Assembly: GCA_000403275.2 (NCBI GenBank)
Contig: KE159598.1
Coordinates: forward strand, 956,356-1,020,355
DNA from: Lachnospiraceae bacterium 28-4
Lineage (GTDB): Bacteria; Bacillota; Clostridia; Lachnospirales; Lachnospiraceae
DNA: 64,000 nucleotides
Direction: 5' to 3'
Shown: piece by piece, positions 34,191-43,784 of the stretch
Layout of the letters: every line of letters starts with the position of its first letter
Position numbering within the stretch: the first letter of the stretch is position 1
Position numbers and translations under genes: made by a program
Notes under the pieces: generated by a model
Database searches by the model: none
What the model saw: the letters and a program-made list of their open reading frames with translations, nothing else
Told to the model about the DNA's origin: nothing

Positions 34191-36200
34191 ATGGAAAAAA
34201 ACTTATATATAGCGGAAAAACCAAGTGTTGCCAGAGAATTTGCGAAAGCGCTGAAATTAAATATGAGCAACAAGGATGGTTATATGGAATCCGAAGAAGC
34301 GGTCGTTACTTGGTGTGTAGGACATTTGGTGACGATGAGTTATCCGGAAGTATATGATGAAAAATATAAAAGATGGTCGTTATCCACGCTGCCTTTTATT
34401 CCGGATGAATTTAAATACGAAGTGATTGAAAATGTAAGGAAACAGTTCGGGATTGTAAGCGGGCTGTTAAACCGCCCCGATATAGGAACAATCTATGTAT
34501 GCACTGACTCCGGGCGGGAAGGAGAATATATTTACCGCCTGGTGGAACGGCAGGCCGGGGTGAAAGGAAAAAAGAGAAAGCGCGTCTGGATCGACTCCCA
34601 GACGGAGGAGGAGATATTAAGAGGAATACGTGAGGCTAAAGATTTGTCGGAATATGATAATCTTGGCGCTGCCGCTTATTTAAGAGCCAAAGAAGATTAT
34701 CTGATGGGAATAAACTTTTCACGTGTCCTTACTTTAAAGTATGGGAACTCCATTAAAAGTTATCTGAAGACGGACCGGGCGGTGATTTCGGTCGGCCGGG
34801 TCATGACTTGTGTTCTTGGCATGGTGGTGAACAGGGAAAGGGAGATCAGGGAATTTGTAAAAACACCTTTCTATAAAGTATCGGCCAGAGTGGAATCGGA
34901 AGAAAAAGAGTTCGACTGTGAATGGAAAGCGGTGGAAGGAACGAAATATTATGGATCGCCGCTGTTATATAAGGAAAACGGGTTTAAAGAGAGGAAAACG
35001 GCGGAAGAGCTGGGCGCCTGGCTGGAACAGGAGCCAGTGCCAGCACCTGTCCTGGAGGCAGTAGAGAAGAAAAAAGAAACAAAAAATCCGCCGCTTTTGT
35101 ATAATCTGGCGGAACTGCAAAACGACTGCTCCAAATATTTTAAAATAAGCCCGGATGAAACATTGCGTATCGTGCAGGAATTATACGAGAAAAAGATGAC
35201 GACTTATCCGAGAACTGACGCCAGGGTATTGTCCAGCGCAGTGGCGAAGGAGATTTACAAAAATATTAACGGATTGAAAAATTATCCGCAGACAGCGGCT
35301 TTGGCCGAAGAAGTGCTGCAAAGCCAGGCATATAAAAATATTGCTAAAACAAGATATGTAAACGATAAACAAATCACGGATCATTATGCTATCATTCCTA
35401 CCGGACAGGGAATTGGAAGTCTGAACGGGCTGAATGAGACGGCAGCAAAAGTTTATGAGACCATCGCCAGGCGTTTTTTAAGCATATTCTATCCGGCGGC
35501 CGTATACCGGAAGATATCCCTCCGAATCGGGATCAAAGAAGAGAAATTTTTTGCTAATTTTAAGGTGCTGGAGGAAGAAGGATATTTAAAGGCGGCAGTT
35601 TTTTCCTTTCTAAAAAAGAAAGAAGAGAAGGAGAAAGAGGACGGGGAAAACGGAGCCGCGGATACGAAGGATCCCGGGTTTATCGCGATGGTACAGCGGT
35701 TGAAGAAGGGTACGGTCTTCCATTTAAAAGGGATGGAAATCAAGGAAGGGGAAACATCGCCGCCAAAGCGTTATAATTCAGGAACGATGATACTGACCAT
35801 GGAAAATGCCGGCCAGTTTATCGAGGATGAGGAATTAAGGGCCCAGATCAAAGGAAGCGGTATCGGCACTTCCGCCACAAGGGCTGAAATATTAAAAAAG
35901 CTTGTCCATATCAAATATTTGGATTTGAATAAAAAAACGCAGATCATTACGCCTACCCTTATGGGAGAAATGATTTATGATGTGGTGGCAGGATCGATCA
36001 GGCCTTTGCTTGATCCTGCACTTACGGCGAGCTGGGAAAAGGGGCTGACGCTGGTGGCAGAGGGGAATATTACGGAAAAGGAATATATGGCGAAACTGGA
36101 TGATTTTGTGAGCAGACGGACCAATATGGTAAAACAGATGGGAAACCAGGGCTTTTTGTTCCGGCAGTTCGACCATGCGGCCCAGAATTATAAAAAATAG
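34191..36200 (+). CDS. topB: DNA topoisomerase III (type IA)
   Basis: The 669-residue enzyme relaxes or decatenates DNA. The N-terminal TOPRIM domain shows YIAEKPSVAREFAKAL and CTDSGREGEYIYR. The catalytic Tyr is in KKMTTYPRTDARVL (about residue 340). ITDHYAIIPTG and GIGTSATRAEIL are conserved. There is no C-terminal zinc-finger block, as is usual for TopB. A Lys/Glu-rich insertion lies at about residues 465-490. GAGGAAGG precedes the ATG by 11 bases. Confidence 0.92.
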   Translation: MEKNLYIAEKPSVAREFAKALKLNMSNKDGYMESEEAVVTWCVGHLVTMSYPEVYDEKYKRWSLSTLPFIPDEFKYEVIENVRKQFGIVSGLLNRPDIGTIYVCTDSGREGEYIYRLVERQAGVKGKKRKRVWIDSQTEEEILRGIREAKDLSEYDNLGAAAYLRAKEDYLMGINFSRVLTLKYGNSIKSYLKTDRAVISVGRVMTCVLGMVVNREREIREFVKTPFYKVSARVESEEKEFDCEWKAVEGTKYYGSPLLYKENGFKERKTAEELGAWLEQEPVPAPVLEAVEKKKETKNPPLLYNLAELQNDCSKYFKISPDETLRIVQELYEKKMTTYPRTDARVLSSAVAKEIYKNINGLKNYPQTAALAEEVLQSQAYKNIAKTRYVNDKQITDHYAIIPTGQGIGSLNGLNETAAKVYETIARRFLSIFYPAAVYRKISLRIGIKEEKFFANFKVLEEEGYLKAAVFSFLKKKEEKEKEDGENGAADTKDPGFIAMVQRLKKGTVFHLKGMEIKEGETSPPKRYNSGTMILTMENAGQFIEDEELRAQIKGSGIGTSATRAEILKKLVHIKYLDLNKKTQIITPTLMGEMIYDVVAGSIRPLLDPALTASWEKGLTLVAEGNITEKEYMAKLDDFVSRRTNMVKQMGNQGFLFRQFDHAAQNYKK

Positions 36201-36210
36201 ACGAAGGAAA

Positions 36211-36295
36211 ATCCGGGTTTGTGTCCGTGCGGCATCCGCAAACTTGTTCATGAGCCGTTCCGGCAAAACTGAGAAAAAGCCGTGCAGAAATGAGG
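36211..36295 (+). repeat. pseudoknot repeat P2
   Basis: CGGGTTTGTG pairs with CGCAAACTTG, and the loop TCCGTGCGGC can pair with GCCGTGCAGA (36279-36288), partly through G-U pairs. Compared with P1 and P3 several bases differ but most pairing is kept. It begins 10 bases after the topB stop and ends at the GAGG ribosome site of the hexapeptide gene. Confidence 0.65.
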
Positions 36296-36301
36296 TTAAA
36301 A

Positions 36302-36967
36302 ATGGAACAATGGAAAGTAAAAAATTTGTATTCTCTGTCGGAAACGATTGCGGCGGATATTTTTGAAGGAGTGGAATATCCGTGGGAAGCGCTTGGTAAG
36401 ATCAAAGATTTTATTATGGAACTGGGAGCAAAGCTTCCTGAGGAAAAGTATGAAAAAAGAGGAGAAGACGTATGGGTGGCAAAGTCGGCGAAGGTATTCC
36501 CAAGCGCGTATATCAACGGCCCGGCCATCATCGATGAGGATGCCGAGATACGCCACTGCGCTTTTATCAGGGGAAGCGCGATCGTCGGAAAAGGAGCTGT
36601 GGTAGGAAACTCTACGGAACTGAAAAATGTGATTCTTTTTAACAAAGTCCAGGTGCCTCATTACAACTATGTGGGTGACAGCATCCTTGGATATAAGGCG
36701 CATATGGGAGCCGGTTCCATTACTTCTAATGTAAAGAGCGATAAGACTCTGGTGACGGTAAAATTTCAGGAAGAATGCCTGGAAACGGGATTGAAAAAAT
36801 TCGGAGCCATGCTTGGAGATGATGTGGAAGTCGGATGCAATTCCGTTCTGAATCCGGGTACGGTGGTTGGAAAAGGGGCCAGCATATATCCCACCTCTTC
36901 GGTCAGGGGGTATGTGCCGGAAAACAGCATTTATAAGAAAGAGGGAGAGATCGTTGCAAGAAGGTAA
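36302..36967 (+). CDS. left-handed beta-helix (hexapeptide repeat) protein
   Basis: The 221-residue protein is mostly hexapeptide repeats (about residues 55-210, for example YINGPAIIDEDAEIRHCAFI and AIVGKGAVVGNSTELKN). It resembles the C-terminal acyltransferase half of GlmU-type sugar-1-phosphate enzymes, without the nucleotidyltransferase half. An acetyltransferase on a nucleotide sugar is possible; the substrate is unknown. The ATG at 36302 has GAGG 7 bases upstream, directly behind pseudoknot repeat P2. Confidence 0.8.
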   Translation: MEQWKVKNLYSLSETIAADIFEGVEYPWEALGKIKDFIMELGAKLPEEKYEKRGEDVWVAKSAKVFPSAYINGPAIIDEDAEIRHCAFIRGSAIVGKGAVVGNSTELKNVILFNKVQVPHYNYVGDSILGYKAHMGAGSITSNVKSDKTLVTVKFQEECLETGLKKFGAMLGDDVEVGCNSVLNPGTVVGKGASIYPTSSVRGYVPENSIYKKEGEIVARR

Positions 36968-37063
36968 AAAAATCATGGAACTGACAATATAATTTGAAAA
37001 TATACTGGATTTTTTGCAGAAAATATGCGAAAATAAGAATTGCGGTTATGGTTATGTTAAAAA

Positions 37064-37119
37064 GTGCGTGAATACGCACGTAGGCCGCCAATCCGAGGAT
37101 TGGTGCCAATAAAATTCAC
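37064..37119 (+). promoter_or_regulatory. structured leader of the NifU-like/GGGtGRT operon
   Basis: Two hairpins (GTGCG/CGCAC at 37064-37079 and CCAATC/GATTGG at 37088-37103) precede the ribosome site. The first loop TGAATA can pair with ATTCA at 37114-37118, giving a possible pseudoknot. The rest of the 179-base gap is AT-rich without a clear promoter. Confidence 0.45.
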
Positions 37120-37146
37120 AAGTTACATATTGAAAGGAGTTTTCAC

Positions 37147-37839
37147 ATGATTTATTCAAAGGAAGTTGAAGAAATGTGTACAGTAGCACAGGGTGTAAAT
37201 CACGGCTGTGCGCCTATCCCGGAAGAAGCGAAATGGGTGAAGGCCAAAGAAGTCAAAGATATTTCCGGTTTAACGCATGGTATTGGCTGGTGTGCGCCTC
37301 AGCAGGGAGCTTGCAAGCTCACATTGAATGTGAAGGAAGGTATCATCCAGGAAGCGCTGGTAGAAACGATCGGCTGTTCCGGCATGACGCATTCCGCAGC
37401 TATGGCGTCTGAGATTTTACCCGGAAGAACAGTGATGGAAGCGCTGAATACAGACCTTGTATGCGATGCGATTAATACTGCCATGAGAGAGCTGTTCTTA
37501 CAGATCGTATACGGAAGAAGCCAGAGCGCATTTTCTGAAGACGGACTTCCGGTAGGCGCAGGCCTTGAAGATTTGGGTAAAGGCCTTAGAAGCCAGGTTG
37601 GTACGATGTATGGTACATTGAAGAAGGGTCCCCGTTATCTCGAAATGGCTGAAGGATATGTAACAGGTATCGCATTGGATGCAGAAGACCAGATTATCGG
37701 CTATCAGTTCGTAAGCCTCGGCAAAATGACAGATTTCATCAAAAAGGGCGACGATCCGAATACAGCATGGGAAAAAGCTAAGGGCCAGTACGGCCGCGTG
37801 GCAGATGCTGTTAAGATTATTGATCCGAGAGAAGAATAA
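37147..37839 (+). CDS. NifU-like iron-sulfur scaffold-related protein
   Basis: The 230-residue soluble protein has conserved cysteines in HGCAPIPEEA, GWCAPQQGACKL, TIGCSGMTHSAAM and VCDAI. The pattern is that of the TSCPD/NifU-like family annotated as iron-sulfur cluster assembly scaffold beside GGGtGRT proteins. It may bind a metal or cluster. It lies 14 bases before the GGGtGRT gene with AAGGAG before its ATG, so the two are one operon. Codon use looks biased to highly expressed genes (many GGC, GCT and CGT). Molecular role unknown. Confidence 0.75.
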   Translation: MIYSKEVEEMCTVAQGVNHGCAPIPEEAKWVKAKEVKDISGLTHGIGWCAPQQGACKLTLNVKEGIIQEALVETIGCSGMTHSAAMASEILPGRTVMEALNTDLVCDAINTAMRELFLQIVYGRSQSAFSEDGLPVGAGLEDLGKGLRSQVGTMYGTLKKGPRYLEMAEGYVTGIALDAEDQIIGYQFVSLGKMTDFIKKGDDPNTAWEKAKGQYGRVADAVKIIDPREE

Positions 37840-37853
37840 GGAGGACTTGGAAG

Positions 37854-38864
37854 ATGGCGTTATTTGAATCATATGAAAGAAGAATTGATAAGATTAATTC
37901 CGTATTAAACAGCTACGGAATCTCTTCGCTTGAAGAAGCGGAGAAAATTACGAAGGATGCCGGCCTTAACGTTTACGACCAGGTAAAAGGCATTCAGCCT
38001 ATCTGCTTTGAGAATGCATGCTGGGCTTACATCGTAGGCGCTGCGATCGCTATTAAAAAAGGCTGCAAAAAGGCAGCAGACGCTGCGGCTGCTATCGGCG
38101 AAGGCCTTCAGGCTTTCTGTATTCCGGGTTCCGTTGCGGATACTCGTAAAGTAGGACTTGGACATGGCAATCTTGGAAAGATGCTTTTGGAAGAAGAGAC
38201 CGAATGCTTCTGTTTCCTGGCAGGACATGAATCCTTTGCAGCTGCGGAAGGAGCAATCGGTATCGCTGAGAAAGCGAATAAAGTACGTCAGAAACCCTTA
38301 AGAGTTATTCTGAACGGCCTTGGAAAAGATGCAGCTCAGGTTATTTCCAGAATCAACGGATTTACTTTTGTTGAGACAGAGTATGATCCTTATACCAATA
38401 CGGTAAAAGAAGTTTACAGAAAATCTTATTCCGAAGGACTTCGTGCAAAAGTAAACTGCTACGGAGCTAACGACGTATGCGAAGGCGTTGCTATCATGCA
38501 TAAGGAAGGCGTGGATGTTTCCATTACCGGTAACTCCACCAACCCGACGAGATTCCAGCATCCCGTTGCAGGTACATATAAGAAAGAATGTATCGAACAG
38601 GGCAAGAAATATTTCTCTGTTGCTTCCGGAGGCGGTACAGGACGTACACTTCACCCGGATAATATGGCAGCCGGCCCTGCTTCCTATGGTATGACGGATA
38701 CGATGGGACGTATGCATTCCGATGCACAGTTTGCAGGTTCTTCTTCCGTACCCGCTCACGTTGAGATGATGGGTCTGATCGGCGCAGGAAATAACCCGAT
38801 GGTTGGTATGACTGTAGCTGTGGCTGTTTCGATCGAGGAAGCTGCTAAAGAAGGCAAATTCTAA
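37854..38864 (+). CDS. GGGtGRT protein
   Basis: The 336-residue soluble protein contains the name-giving glycine motif (ASGGGTGRTLHPDN, about residue 262). It also has several conserved Cys (ICFENACWAYI, ECFCFLAGHE, KVNCYGANDVCEG). This family is widespread in anaerobic clostridia, always of about 330 residues, and has no established function as far as I know. It is coupled to the NifU-like gene, which suggests metal- or sulfur-related chemistry. GGAGG precedes the ATG, and a strong terminator follows. Confidence 0.85.
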   Translation: MALFESYERRIDKINSVLNSYGISSLEEAEKITKDAGLNVYDQVKGIQPICFENACWAYIVGAAIAIKKGCKKAADAAAAIGEGLQAFCIPGSVADTRKVGLGHGNLGKMLLEEETECFCFLAGHESFAAAEGAIGIAEKANKVRQKPLRVILNGLGKDAAQVISRINGFTFVETEYDPYTNTVKEVYRKSYSEGLRAKVNCYGANDVCEGVAIMHKEGVDVSITGNSTNPTRFQHPVAGTYKKECIEQGKKYFSVASGGGTGRTLHPDNMAAGPASYGMTDTMGRMHSDAQFAGSSSVPAHVEMMGLIGAGNNPMVGMTVAVAVSIEEAAKEGKF

Positions 38865-38881
38865 GAAAAACCCGTATTTTT

Positions 38882-38927
38882 GGGGGTTAATCAAGCCAGA
38901 AAATGGTTTGGTTAGCCCTCTTTTTTT
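38882..38927 (+). terminator. terminator of GGGtGRT operon
   Basis: GGGTTAATCAAGCC pairs with GGTTTGGTTAGCCC, followed by seven T. Confidence 0.85.
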
Positions 38928-38968
38928 ATGGGCAAGACCCGTAATTACGACATTTTTCTATTACGCTC

Positions 38969-38997
38969 TTGCTATTACAGGTTCTTTTTAGTACAAT
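38969..38997 (+). promoter_or_regulatory. promoter of chemoreceptor gene
   Basis: TTGCTA (38969-38974) and TACAAT (38992-38997) are 17 bases apart, about 50 bases before the start codon. Confidence 0.6.
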
Positions 38998-39048
38998 AAA
39001 ACAAGAAAAATCTATACACTGCCATAGACACTGGAAGGAGTGGGCAAA

Positions 39049-40734
39049 ATGAAAAAGGCAATGAATCAATCTCTTGTAACGCTGATTTTAAATGGAATTT
39101 CTATTCTTTCGCTTATTTTTATGGTTCTTTCTTTGGTTAGTTACAGCTATGCCAATCAGGAACTGAGGGAGGCCAGCGAAGAAAGATTTGCACTGACTTA
39201 TAATGCGAATCGTTTTATGAATGGATCCGCTTACCTGACGAATGAGGTAAGGGCTTTTGCGGCAACAGGCCAACAAGAACATTATGATAATTACTGGAAT
39301 GAAGTCAATAACCTGAAAAACAGGGATTTGGGAGTGGCCGCCATGCAGGAAATCGGTATTACCACCGAAGAGCAGGAGATGATAGACGCTATGTCTTCGC
39401 TTTCCAATGAACTTGTTCCCCTGGAGGAACAGGCGATGGAAAATGTACAGGCAGGAAAAAGGGAAGAGGCCATAAGCTATGTTTATGGAGAAGAATATAG
39501 CACATCCATTGCAAAAATCAATTCCCTGAAGGAGCAGTTTTTATCAACACTGGATGCCAGGGCAAAGGAGAAAGTTGACGTTTTAACAAAGAAAACGGAT
39601 TTTATCAGTGCAACTATATTCGGGGCATTGCTGATTGTAGGTGTTTTGCAGATTATCAGTATGGTATTTATAAGAAAGAAAGTTTTAAGGCCGGTAATCG
39701 CGGTGAAAACCCAGATGGGAGAAATCTCCCAGGGGAATCTTTCGGCAGAGTTTTCATTACGCTCCGATACTTCGGAAATCGGTATGCTGGTAGAGTCCAT
39801 CCATGAGACAAAAAGGGAATTAAAAAAATATATTGATGATATTGATTCTAAGCTAAGCCAGATGGCGCAGGGAAAGATGGACTTGTCGATTGATAGCAGC
39901 TACAGGGGAGAATTCGTCCCGATCCAGAATGCAATGAGCCAGATATTGGATTCCCTGAACGAAGCTCTCTCCCAAATAAATTATATATCCGGGCAGGTAT
40001 CGAAGGAATCAAAGACGATGGCTTCCGATGCGGAAGTTCTTTCCGAAGGTGCCGTACAACAGGCTTCGGCGGTAGAGGAACTTTCCGCAAGTATCGAGGA
40101 ATTATCCGGCCAGGTTGACCGCACTTCCGCGGATGCCGAAGATGCGAAAAATTGTTCTACCGATGCGGCAAGGCAGCTGGATGTCTGCAACCGGAAAATG
40201 GTGGATTTGAAACTTGCCATGGAGGATATTTCAAAGGCATCCCAGGAAATCGGCGGCATTATTAAGACGATTGAGGATATCTCTTTCCAGACCAATCTGC
40301 TTGCGCTGAACGCTGCTGTGGAAGCAGCCCGGGCCGGCGAAGCCGGTAAAGGCTTTGCAGTAGTAGCGGAGGAAGTAAAGAGCCTGGCAAATAAGAGTTC
40401 GGATTCCGCTCAAAATATTACGGAACTGATTGAGAATTCAATTATGCTGATTCAGCAGGGAACCGCGTTGTCAGTGGATACGACGGAAGCTTTGGCAGCA
40501 GGGGTTCAGGGCGCACGGAAATCCACGGATCTGATGGAACGGATCGCCGATTCGGCATTGCAGCAGTCCGAGTCACTGCGCCAACTGACTCTTGGCATGG
40601 AGCAAATATCAGAGGTAGTACAGACGAACGCTTCGACGGCAGAAAAATCGGCGATGTCTGCCAGAGAGCTATATAATCATGCGGAAAGAATGAAAACGTC
40701 CGTCCAACAGTTTAAACTTCGCGGACAATCATAA
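39049..40734 (+). CDS. methyl-accepting chemotaxis protein
   Basis: The 561-residue receptor has two transmembrane helices (about 9-30 and 187-207) around a helical extracytoplasmic sensor domain. A HAMP domain (about 210-265) and a long coiled-coil signalling domain follow. The hairpin tip [35 protein letters not shown] binds CheA and CheW. The ligand is unknown. The ATG at 39049 has AAGGAG 10 bases upstream; the GTG at 39040 is too close to that site. It is monocistronic, between terminators. Confidence 0.93.
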   Translation: MKKAMNQSLVTLILNGISILSLIFMVLSLVSYSYANQELREASEERFALTYNANRFMNGSAYLTNEVRAFAATGQQEHYDNYWNEVNNLKNRDLGVAAMQEIGITTEEQEMIDAMSSLSNELVPLEEQAMENVQAGKREEAISYVYGEEYSTSIAKINSLKEQFLSTLDARAKEKVDVLTKKTDFISATIFGALLIVGVLQIISMVFIRKKVLRPVIAVKTQMGEISQGNLSAEFSLRSDTSEIGMLVESIHETKRELKKYIDDIDSKLSQMAQGKMDLSIDSSYRGEFVPIQNAMSQILDSLNEALSQINYISGQVSKESKTMASDAEVLSEGAVQQASAVEELSASIEELSGQVDRTSADAEDAKNCSTDAARQLDVCNRKMVDLKLAMEDISKASQEIGGIIKTIEDISFQTNLLALNAAVEAARAGEAGKGFAVVAEEVKSLANKSSDSAQNITELIENSIMLIQQGTALSVDTTEALAAGVQGARKSTDLMERIADSALQQSESLRQLTLGMEQISEVVQTNASTAEKSAMSARELYNHAERMKTSVQQFKLRGQS

Positions 40735-40764
40735 TCCTTTTGTAACAGACAACATTAAAATTTG

Positions 40765-40827
40765 GACAGCCCACAGCCAAATACCGGCAGTTTGCCATAC
40801 AGGATTTGGCTACCGGCTGTCTTTTTA
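40765..40827 (+). terminator. terminator of chemoreceptor gene
   Basis: Nested repeats GACAGCC/GGCTGTC and AGCCAAAT/ATTTGGCT are followed by five T. Confidence 0.7.
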
Positions 40828-40843
40828 TATAATATAAGCTGTA

Positions 40844-41207
40844 AAAATCCATTCTTTGCAAGCGCCATAGCGGGAGGGAAACGAAAAGAGGGCAGGAGGA
40901 AAGCGGACGGGGAAGGGGCGGCGGAAGAAGGCGTTTTTCTGCTGTTGCGTACAATCAGTCATTTCACTTATGAAATGGTCAATGACCAGAGCGAAACCGC
41001 CAGGGATGGCGGTTTCAGGGAGCGCAGGACAGGATGTCCGTTGCTCCCGGCTCGTCCGGCTGGCTGCCATCTACCCATTTCATTAGTGAAATCTGATTGG
41101 AAGCTCCAGCAGAAAAACGCCTTCTTCCGCCGCCCCTTCCCCGTCTGCTTTCCTCCTGCCCTCTTTTCACTATCATTCTTTTATAACACTTACAAAAAAT
41201 GGATTTT
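40844..41207. repeat. long hairpin element, copy C
   Basis: Positions 40883-40944 and 41107-41168 are reverse complements at 61 of 62 bases. Further out pairing is poor until AAAATCCATT/AATGGATTTT at the ends. The core has CATTTCACTTATGAAATGG and CCATTTCATTAGTGAAATC, then GAAACCGCC/GGCGGTTTC, GGGAGC/GCTCCC with inner GGACA/TGTCC, and CCGG/CCGG. The stems match copies A and B but several base pairs are replaced by other pairs. With the terminator it explains the gap before metH. Confidence 0.85.
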
Positions 41208-41310
41208 CGTGCGGTAAAGCGGATTTCAGTTGTAGTTTTTTTTGTTTTATGATAGCATAGATTCCATCAGTAATGAAATTTATGATAAAAATATGGAATT
41301 TGGAAGGGGT

Positions 41311-43758
41311 ATGGCTGGGAAAATGACGAGAAAAGAATTTCAGGAAATGATAAAGAAATATCCCATTTATCTCGATGGGGCGACCGGCTCCAATCTTTTG
41401 AAACGAGGAATGCCGGCAGGAGTTTGCCCGGAAGAGTGGATTTTAGAACATCGGGAAGTATTGCTTGGTCTGCAAAGAGAGTTTATAGAAGCGGGAAGCA
41501 ATATTATCTATGCGCCGACTTTTTCCGCCAATGCCGTAAAATTGAAAGAATATGGGTTGGAAGACAAGATTGGCCGGATGAATCAGGAGCTGGCGGCCAT
41601 TTCCAAAGAGGCGGCAGGAAACCGGTGTCTGGTGGCTGGCGACCTGACTATGACAGGGGAACAGCTGGCTCCTATAGGAACCATGGATTTTGAAGAACTG
41701 GTTGAAATATATAAGGAACAGATCGGCTATTTGGTTCAGGCAGGAGTGGACCTTCTGGTCGTGGAGACGATGATGAGCCTTCAGGAGAGCAGGGCGGCTT
41801 TGATTGCGGCGAAGGAATGCTGCGACCTGCCGGTGATGGTGACAATGACCTTTGAAGCGGATGGAAGAACCTTATATGGCACCGATGCAAAAACAGCGGC
41901 GGTGGTGCTGGAAAGTCTTGGTGCTTCTGCAGTAGGGGCAAACTGCTCTACAGGGCCGGACAAGATGGCGGATATCATACGGACTATGGCGGAAGCCACA
42001 TCGATTCCGGTGATCGCCAAACCGAACGCCGGCCTTCCCGCTTTAGACGGGGAGGGAAATACGGTATACGATATGGACAGCGAAGCCTTTGCAGAAGGAA
42101 TGGCGTGTCTGGTGGAGGCGGGAGCCTCCATTCTGGGCGGTTGCTGCGGTACGGCGCCGGAATATATCGAAAAACTTTGTGCGCGGACGAAGCAGATGGA
42201 AATTCTCCATAGAAAAAAGCCGGAAAAAAGATTTTTGTCGTCGGAAAGAAAAACTATAGAATTTGGTTTGGAAGACCGTTTCCTGATGATCGGGGAGAGA
42301 ATCAATCCTACCGGGAAAAAGAAATTGCAGGAACAGTTGAGAGAGGGCAGCCTGGATATGGTTCTGCAGTTTGCGGAAGAACAGGAGGCTTGCGGGGCCG
42401 AGATACTCGATATTAACATGGGAATGAGCGGCATCGATGAAAAACAGATGATGCTGAAGGTTTTGGAGGAAGTATCCGGCGTAACTTCTTTGCCCCTTTC
42501 CATTGATTCCAGCCATGTAGACGTATTGGAGGCGGCGTTGCGGAGATATCCGGGAAGAGCGCTGATCAACTCCATATCCTATGAAAAGGTAAAATTTGAA
42601 CAGTTGCTTCCTCTGGCTAAAAAATACGGCGCGATGTTTATACTGCTTCCATTGTCGGATCAGGGGCTTCCGAAAGATCTGGATGAGAAAAAGGAAATTA
42701 TCCGAAGAATAGCGGACAGGGCTGAGGAACTTGGAATGGACCGGAGAGATATTGTAGTGGATGGGCTGGTGACGACCGTCGGAGCGAATAAAACAGCGGC
42801 GCTGGAAGCCCTGGAAACCATTCGTTACTGCAAGGAAATGGGATATGCCACGGTCTGCGGGCTTTCCAATATTTCGTTCGGGCTGCCGGGAAGAGGATAT
42901 GTGAACGCGGCTTTTCTTACCATGGCGATACAGGAGGGGCTTACCATGGCCATTGCCAATCCTTCCCAGGACTTGCTGGTGAGCAGCGCTTTTGCGGCGG
43001 ATCTGCTATTGGCCAAAGAGGATGCGGACATCCATTATATTAAGCAGATGAACGGCAGGGAGGAAAAGAAACTTCCGGGCGCGGAAAGAAAAGAAGAGAA
43101 GAAAGAGGAAAAGGAAGAAAATGCGGCATCGCTTATACGGGAAGCCGTTTTAAAAGGAAACAGAAAGAGAATCGTAAATGATACGAAAGACGGGTTGGCC
43201 CGCGGAATGGAACCGGAGGAGATCTTAAACGATATTCTTCTTCCCGCCATCAATGAAGTGGGGGATTTGTTCGATAAAGGAAAGTATTTCCTGCCCCAGT
43301 TGATTGCCAGCGCGGAATCAATGAAATTGGCGATCGAATATTTAGAACCGCTTTTGGAGCGGAAGAGCGGTAAAAAGGAAATGCCGACAGTCATCATCGC
43401 GACCGTAGAGGGGGATATTCACGATATTGGAAAAAATCTGGTTGCGCTGATGTTGAAAAATTATGGTTTCCGAATGATCGATCTCGGGAAAGATGTGCCG
43501 AAAGAAAAAATCATAGAAGCGGCGAAAGAGCATCATGCCGGCATAATTGCCCTGTCCGCCCTTATGACAACGACCATGCAGGAAATGAAAAAAGTAGTGG
43601 ACTATGCGAAAGAGCAGAAGGTGGATGCGAAGATCATGATCGGAGGCGCGGTTATTACCCAGGACTATGCGGATGAGATCGGCGCGGACGGTTATTCCAA
43701 AGACGCGGCGGGGGCGGTGAAACTGGCAAAACAGCTTTTGGATATAGAAAATGAATAA
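41311..43758 (+). CDS. metH: cobalamin-dependent methionine synthase, lacking activation domain
   Basis: The enzyme transfers a methyl group from methyltetrahydrofolate to homocysteine through cobalamin. The 815-residue protein has a homocysteine domain with zinc ligands (Cys in GANCSTGP at about 212, GGCCGTAP at about 278). Next come a pterin-binding domain (from about 320, MIGERINPTGKKK), a B12 cap (about 610-690) and a B12-binding domain with DIHDIGKN (about 702). It stops there, without the C-terminal AdoMet reactivation domain of E. coli MetH, as in many clostridia. The start at 41311 is uncertain; the ribosome site GGAAGG is close, and the frame opens at 41242. Confidence 0.93.
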   Translation: MAGKMTRKEFQEMIKKYPIYLDGATGSNLLKRGMPAGVCPEEWILEHREVLLGLQREFIEAGSNIIYAPTFSANAVKLKEYGLEDKIGRMNQELAAISKEAAGNRCLVAGDLTMTGEQLAPIGTMDFEELVEIYKEQIGYLVQAGVDLLVVETMMSLQESRAALIAAKECCDLPVMVTMTFEADGRTLYGTDAKTAAVVLESLGASAVGANCSTGPDKMADIIRTMAEATSIPVIAKPNAGLPALDGEGNTVYDMDSEAFAEGMACLVEAGASILGGCCGTAPEYIEKLCARTKQMEILHRKKPEKRFLSSERKTIEFGLEDRFLMIGERINPTGKKKLQEQLREGSLDMVLQFAEEQEACGAEILDINMGMSGIDEKQMMLKVLEEVSGVTSLPLSIDSSHVDVLEAALRRYPGRALINSISYEKVKFEQLLPLAKKYGAMFILLPLSDQGLPKDLDEKKEIIRRIADRAEELGMDRRDIVVDGLVTTVGANKTAALEALETIRYCKEMGYATVCGLSNISFGLPGRGYVNAAFLTMAIQEGLTMAIANPSQDLLVSSAFAADLLLAKEDADIHYIKQMNGREEKKLPGAERKEEKKEEKEENAASLIREAVLKGNRKRIVNDTKDGLARGMEPEEILNDILLPAINEVGDLFDKGKYFLPQLIASAESMKLAIEYLEPLLERKSGKKEMPTVIIATVEGDIHDIGKNLVALMLKNYGFRMIDLGKDVPKEKIIEAAKEHHAGIIALSALMTTTMQEMKKVVDYAKEQKVDAKIMIGGAVITQDYADEIGADGYSKDAAGAVKLAKQLLDIENE

Positions 43759-43784
43759 ATGAGAGAAAGGCGGGAAATGAGTAT

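Noticed and set aside
41208-41310. Cobalamin or SAM riboswitch before metH
   Set aside because: The gap holds hairpin C and AT-rich sequence; no B12-box or S-box motif was found.
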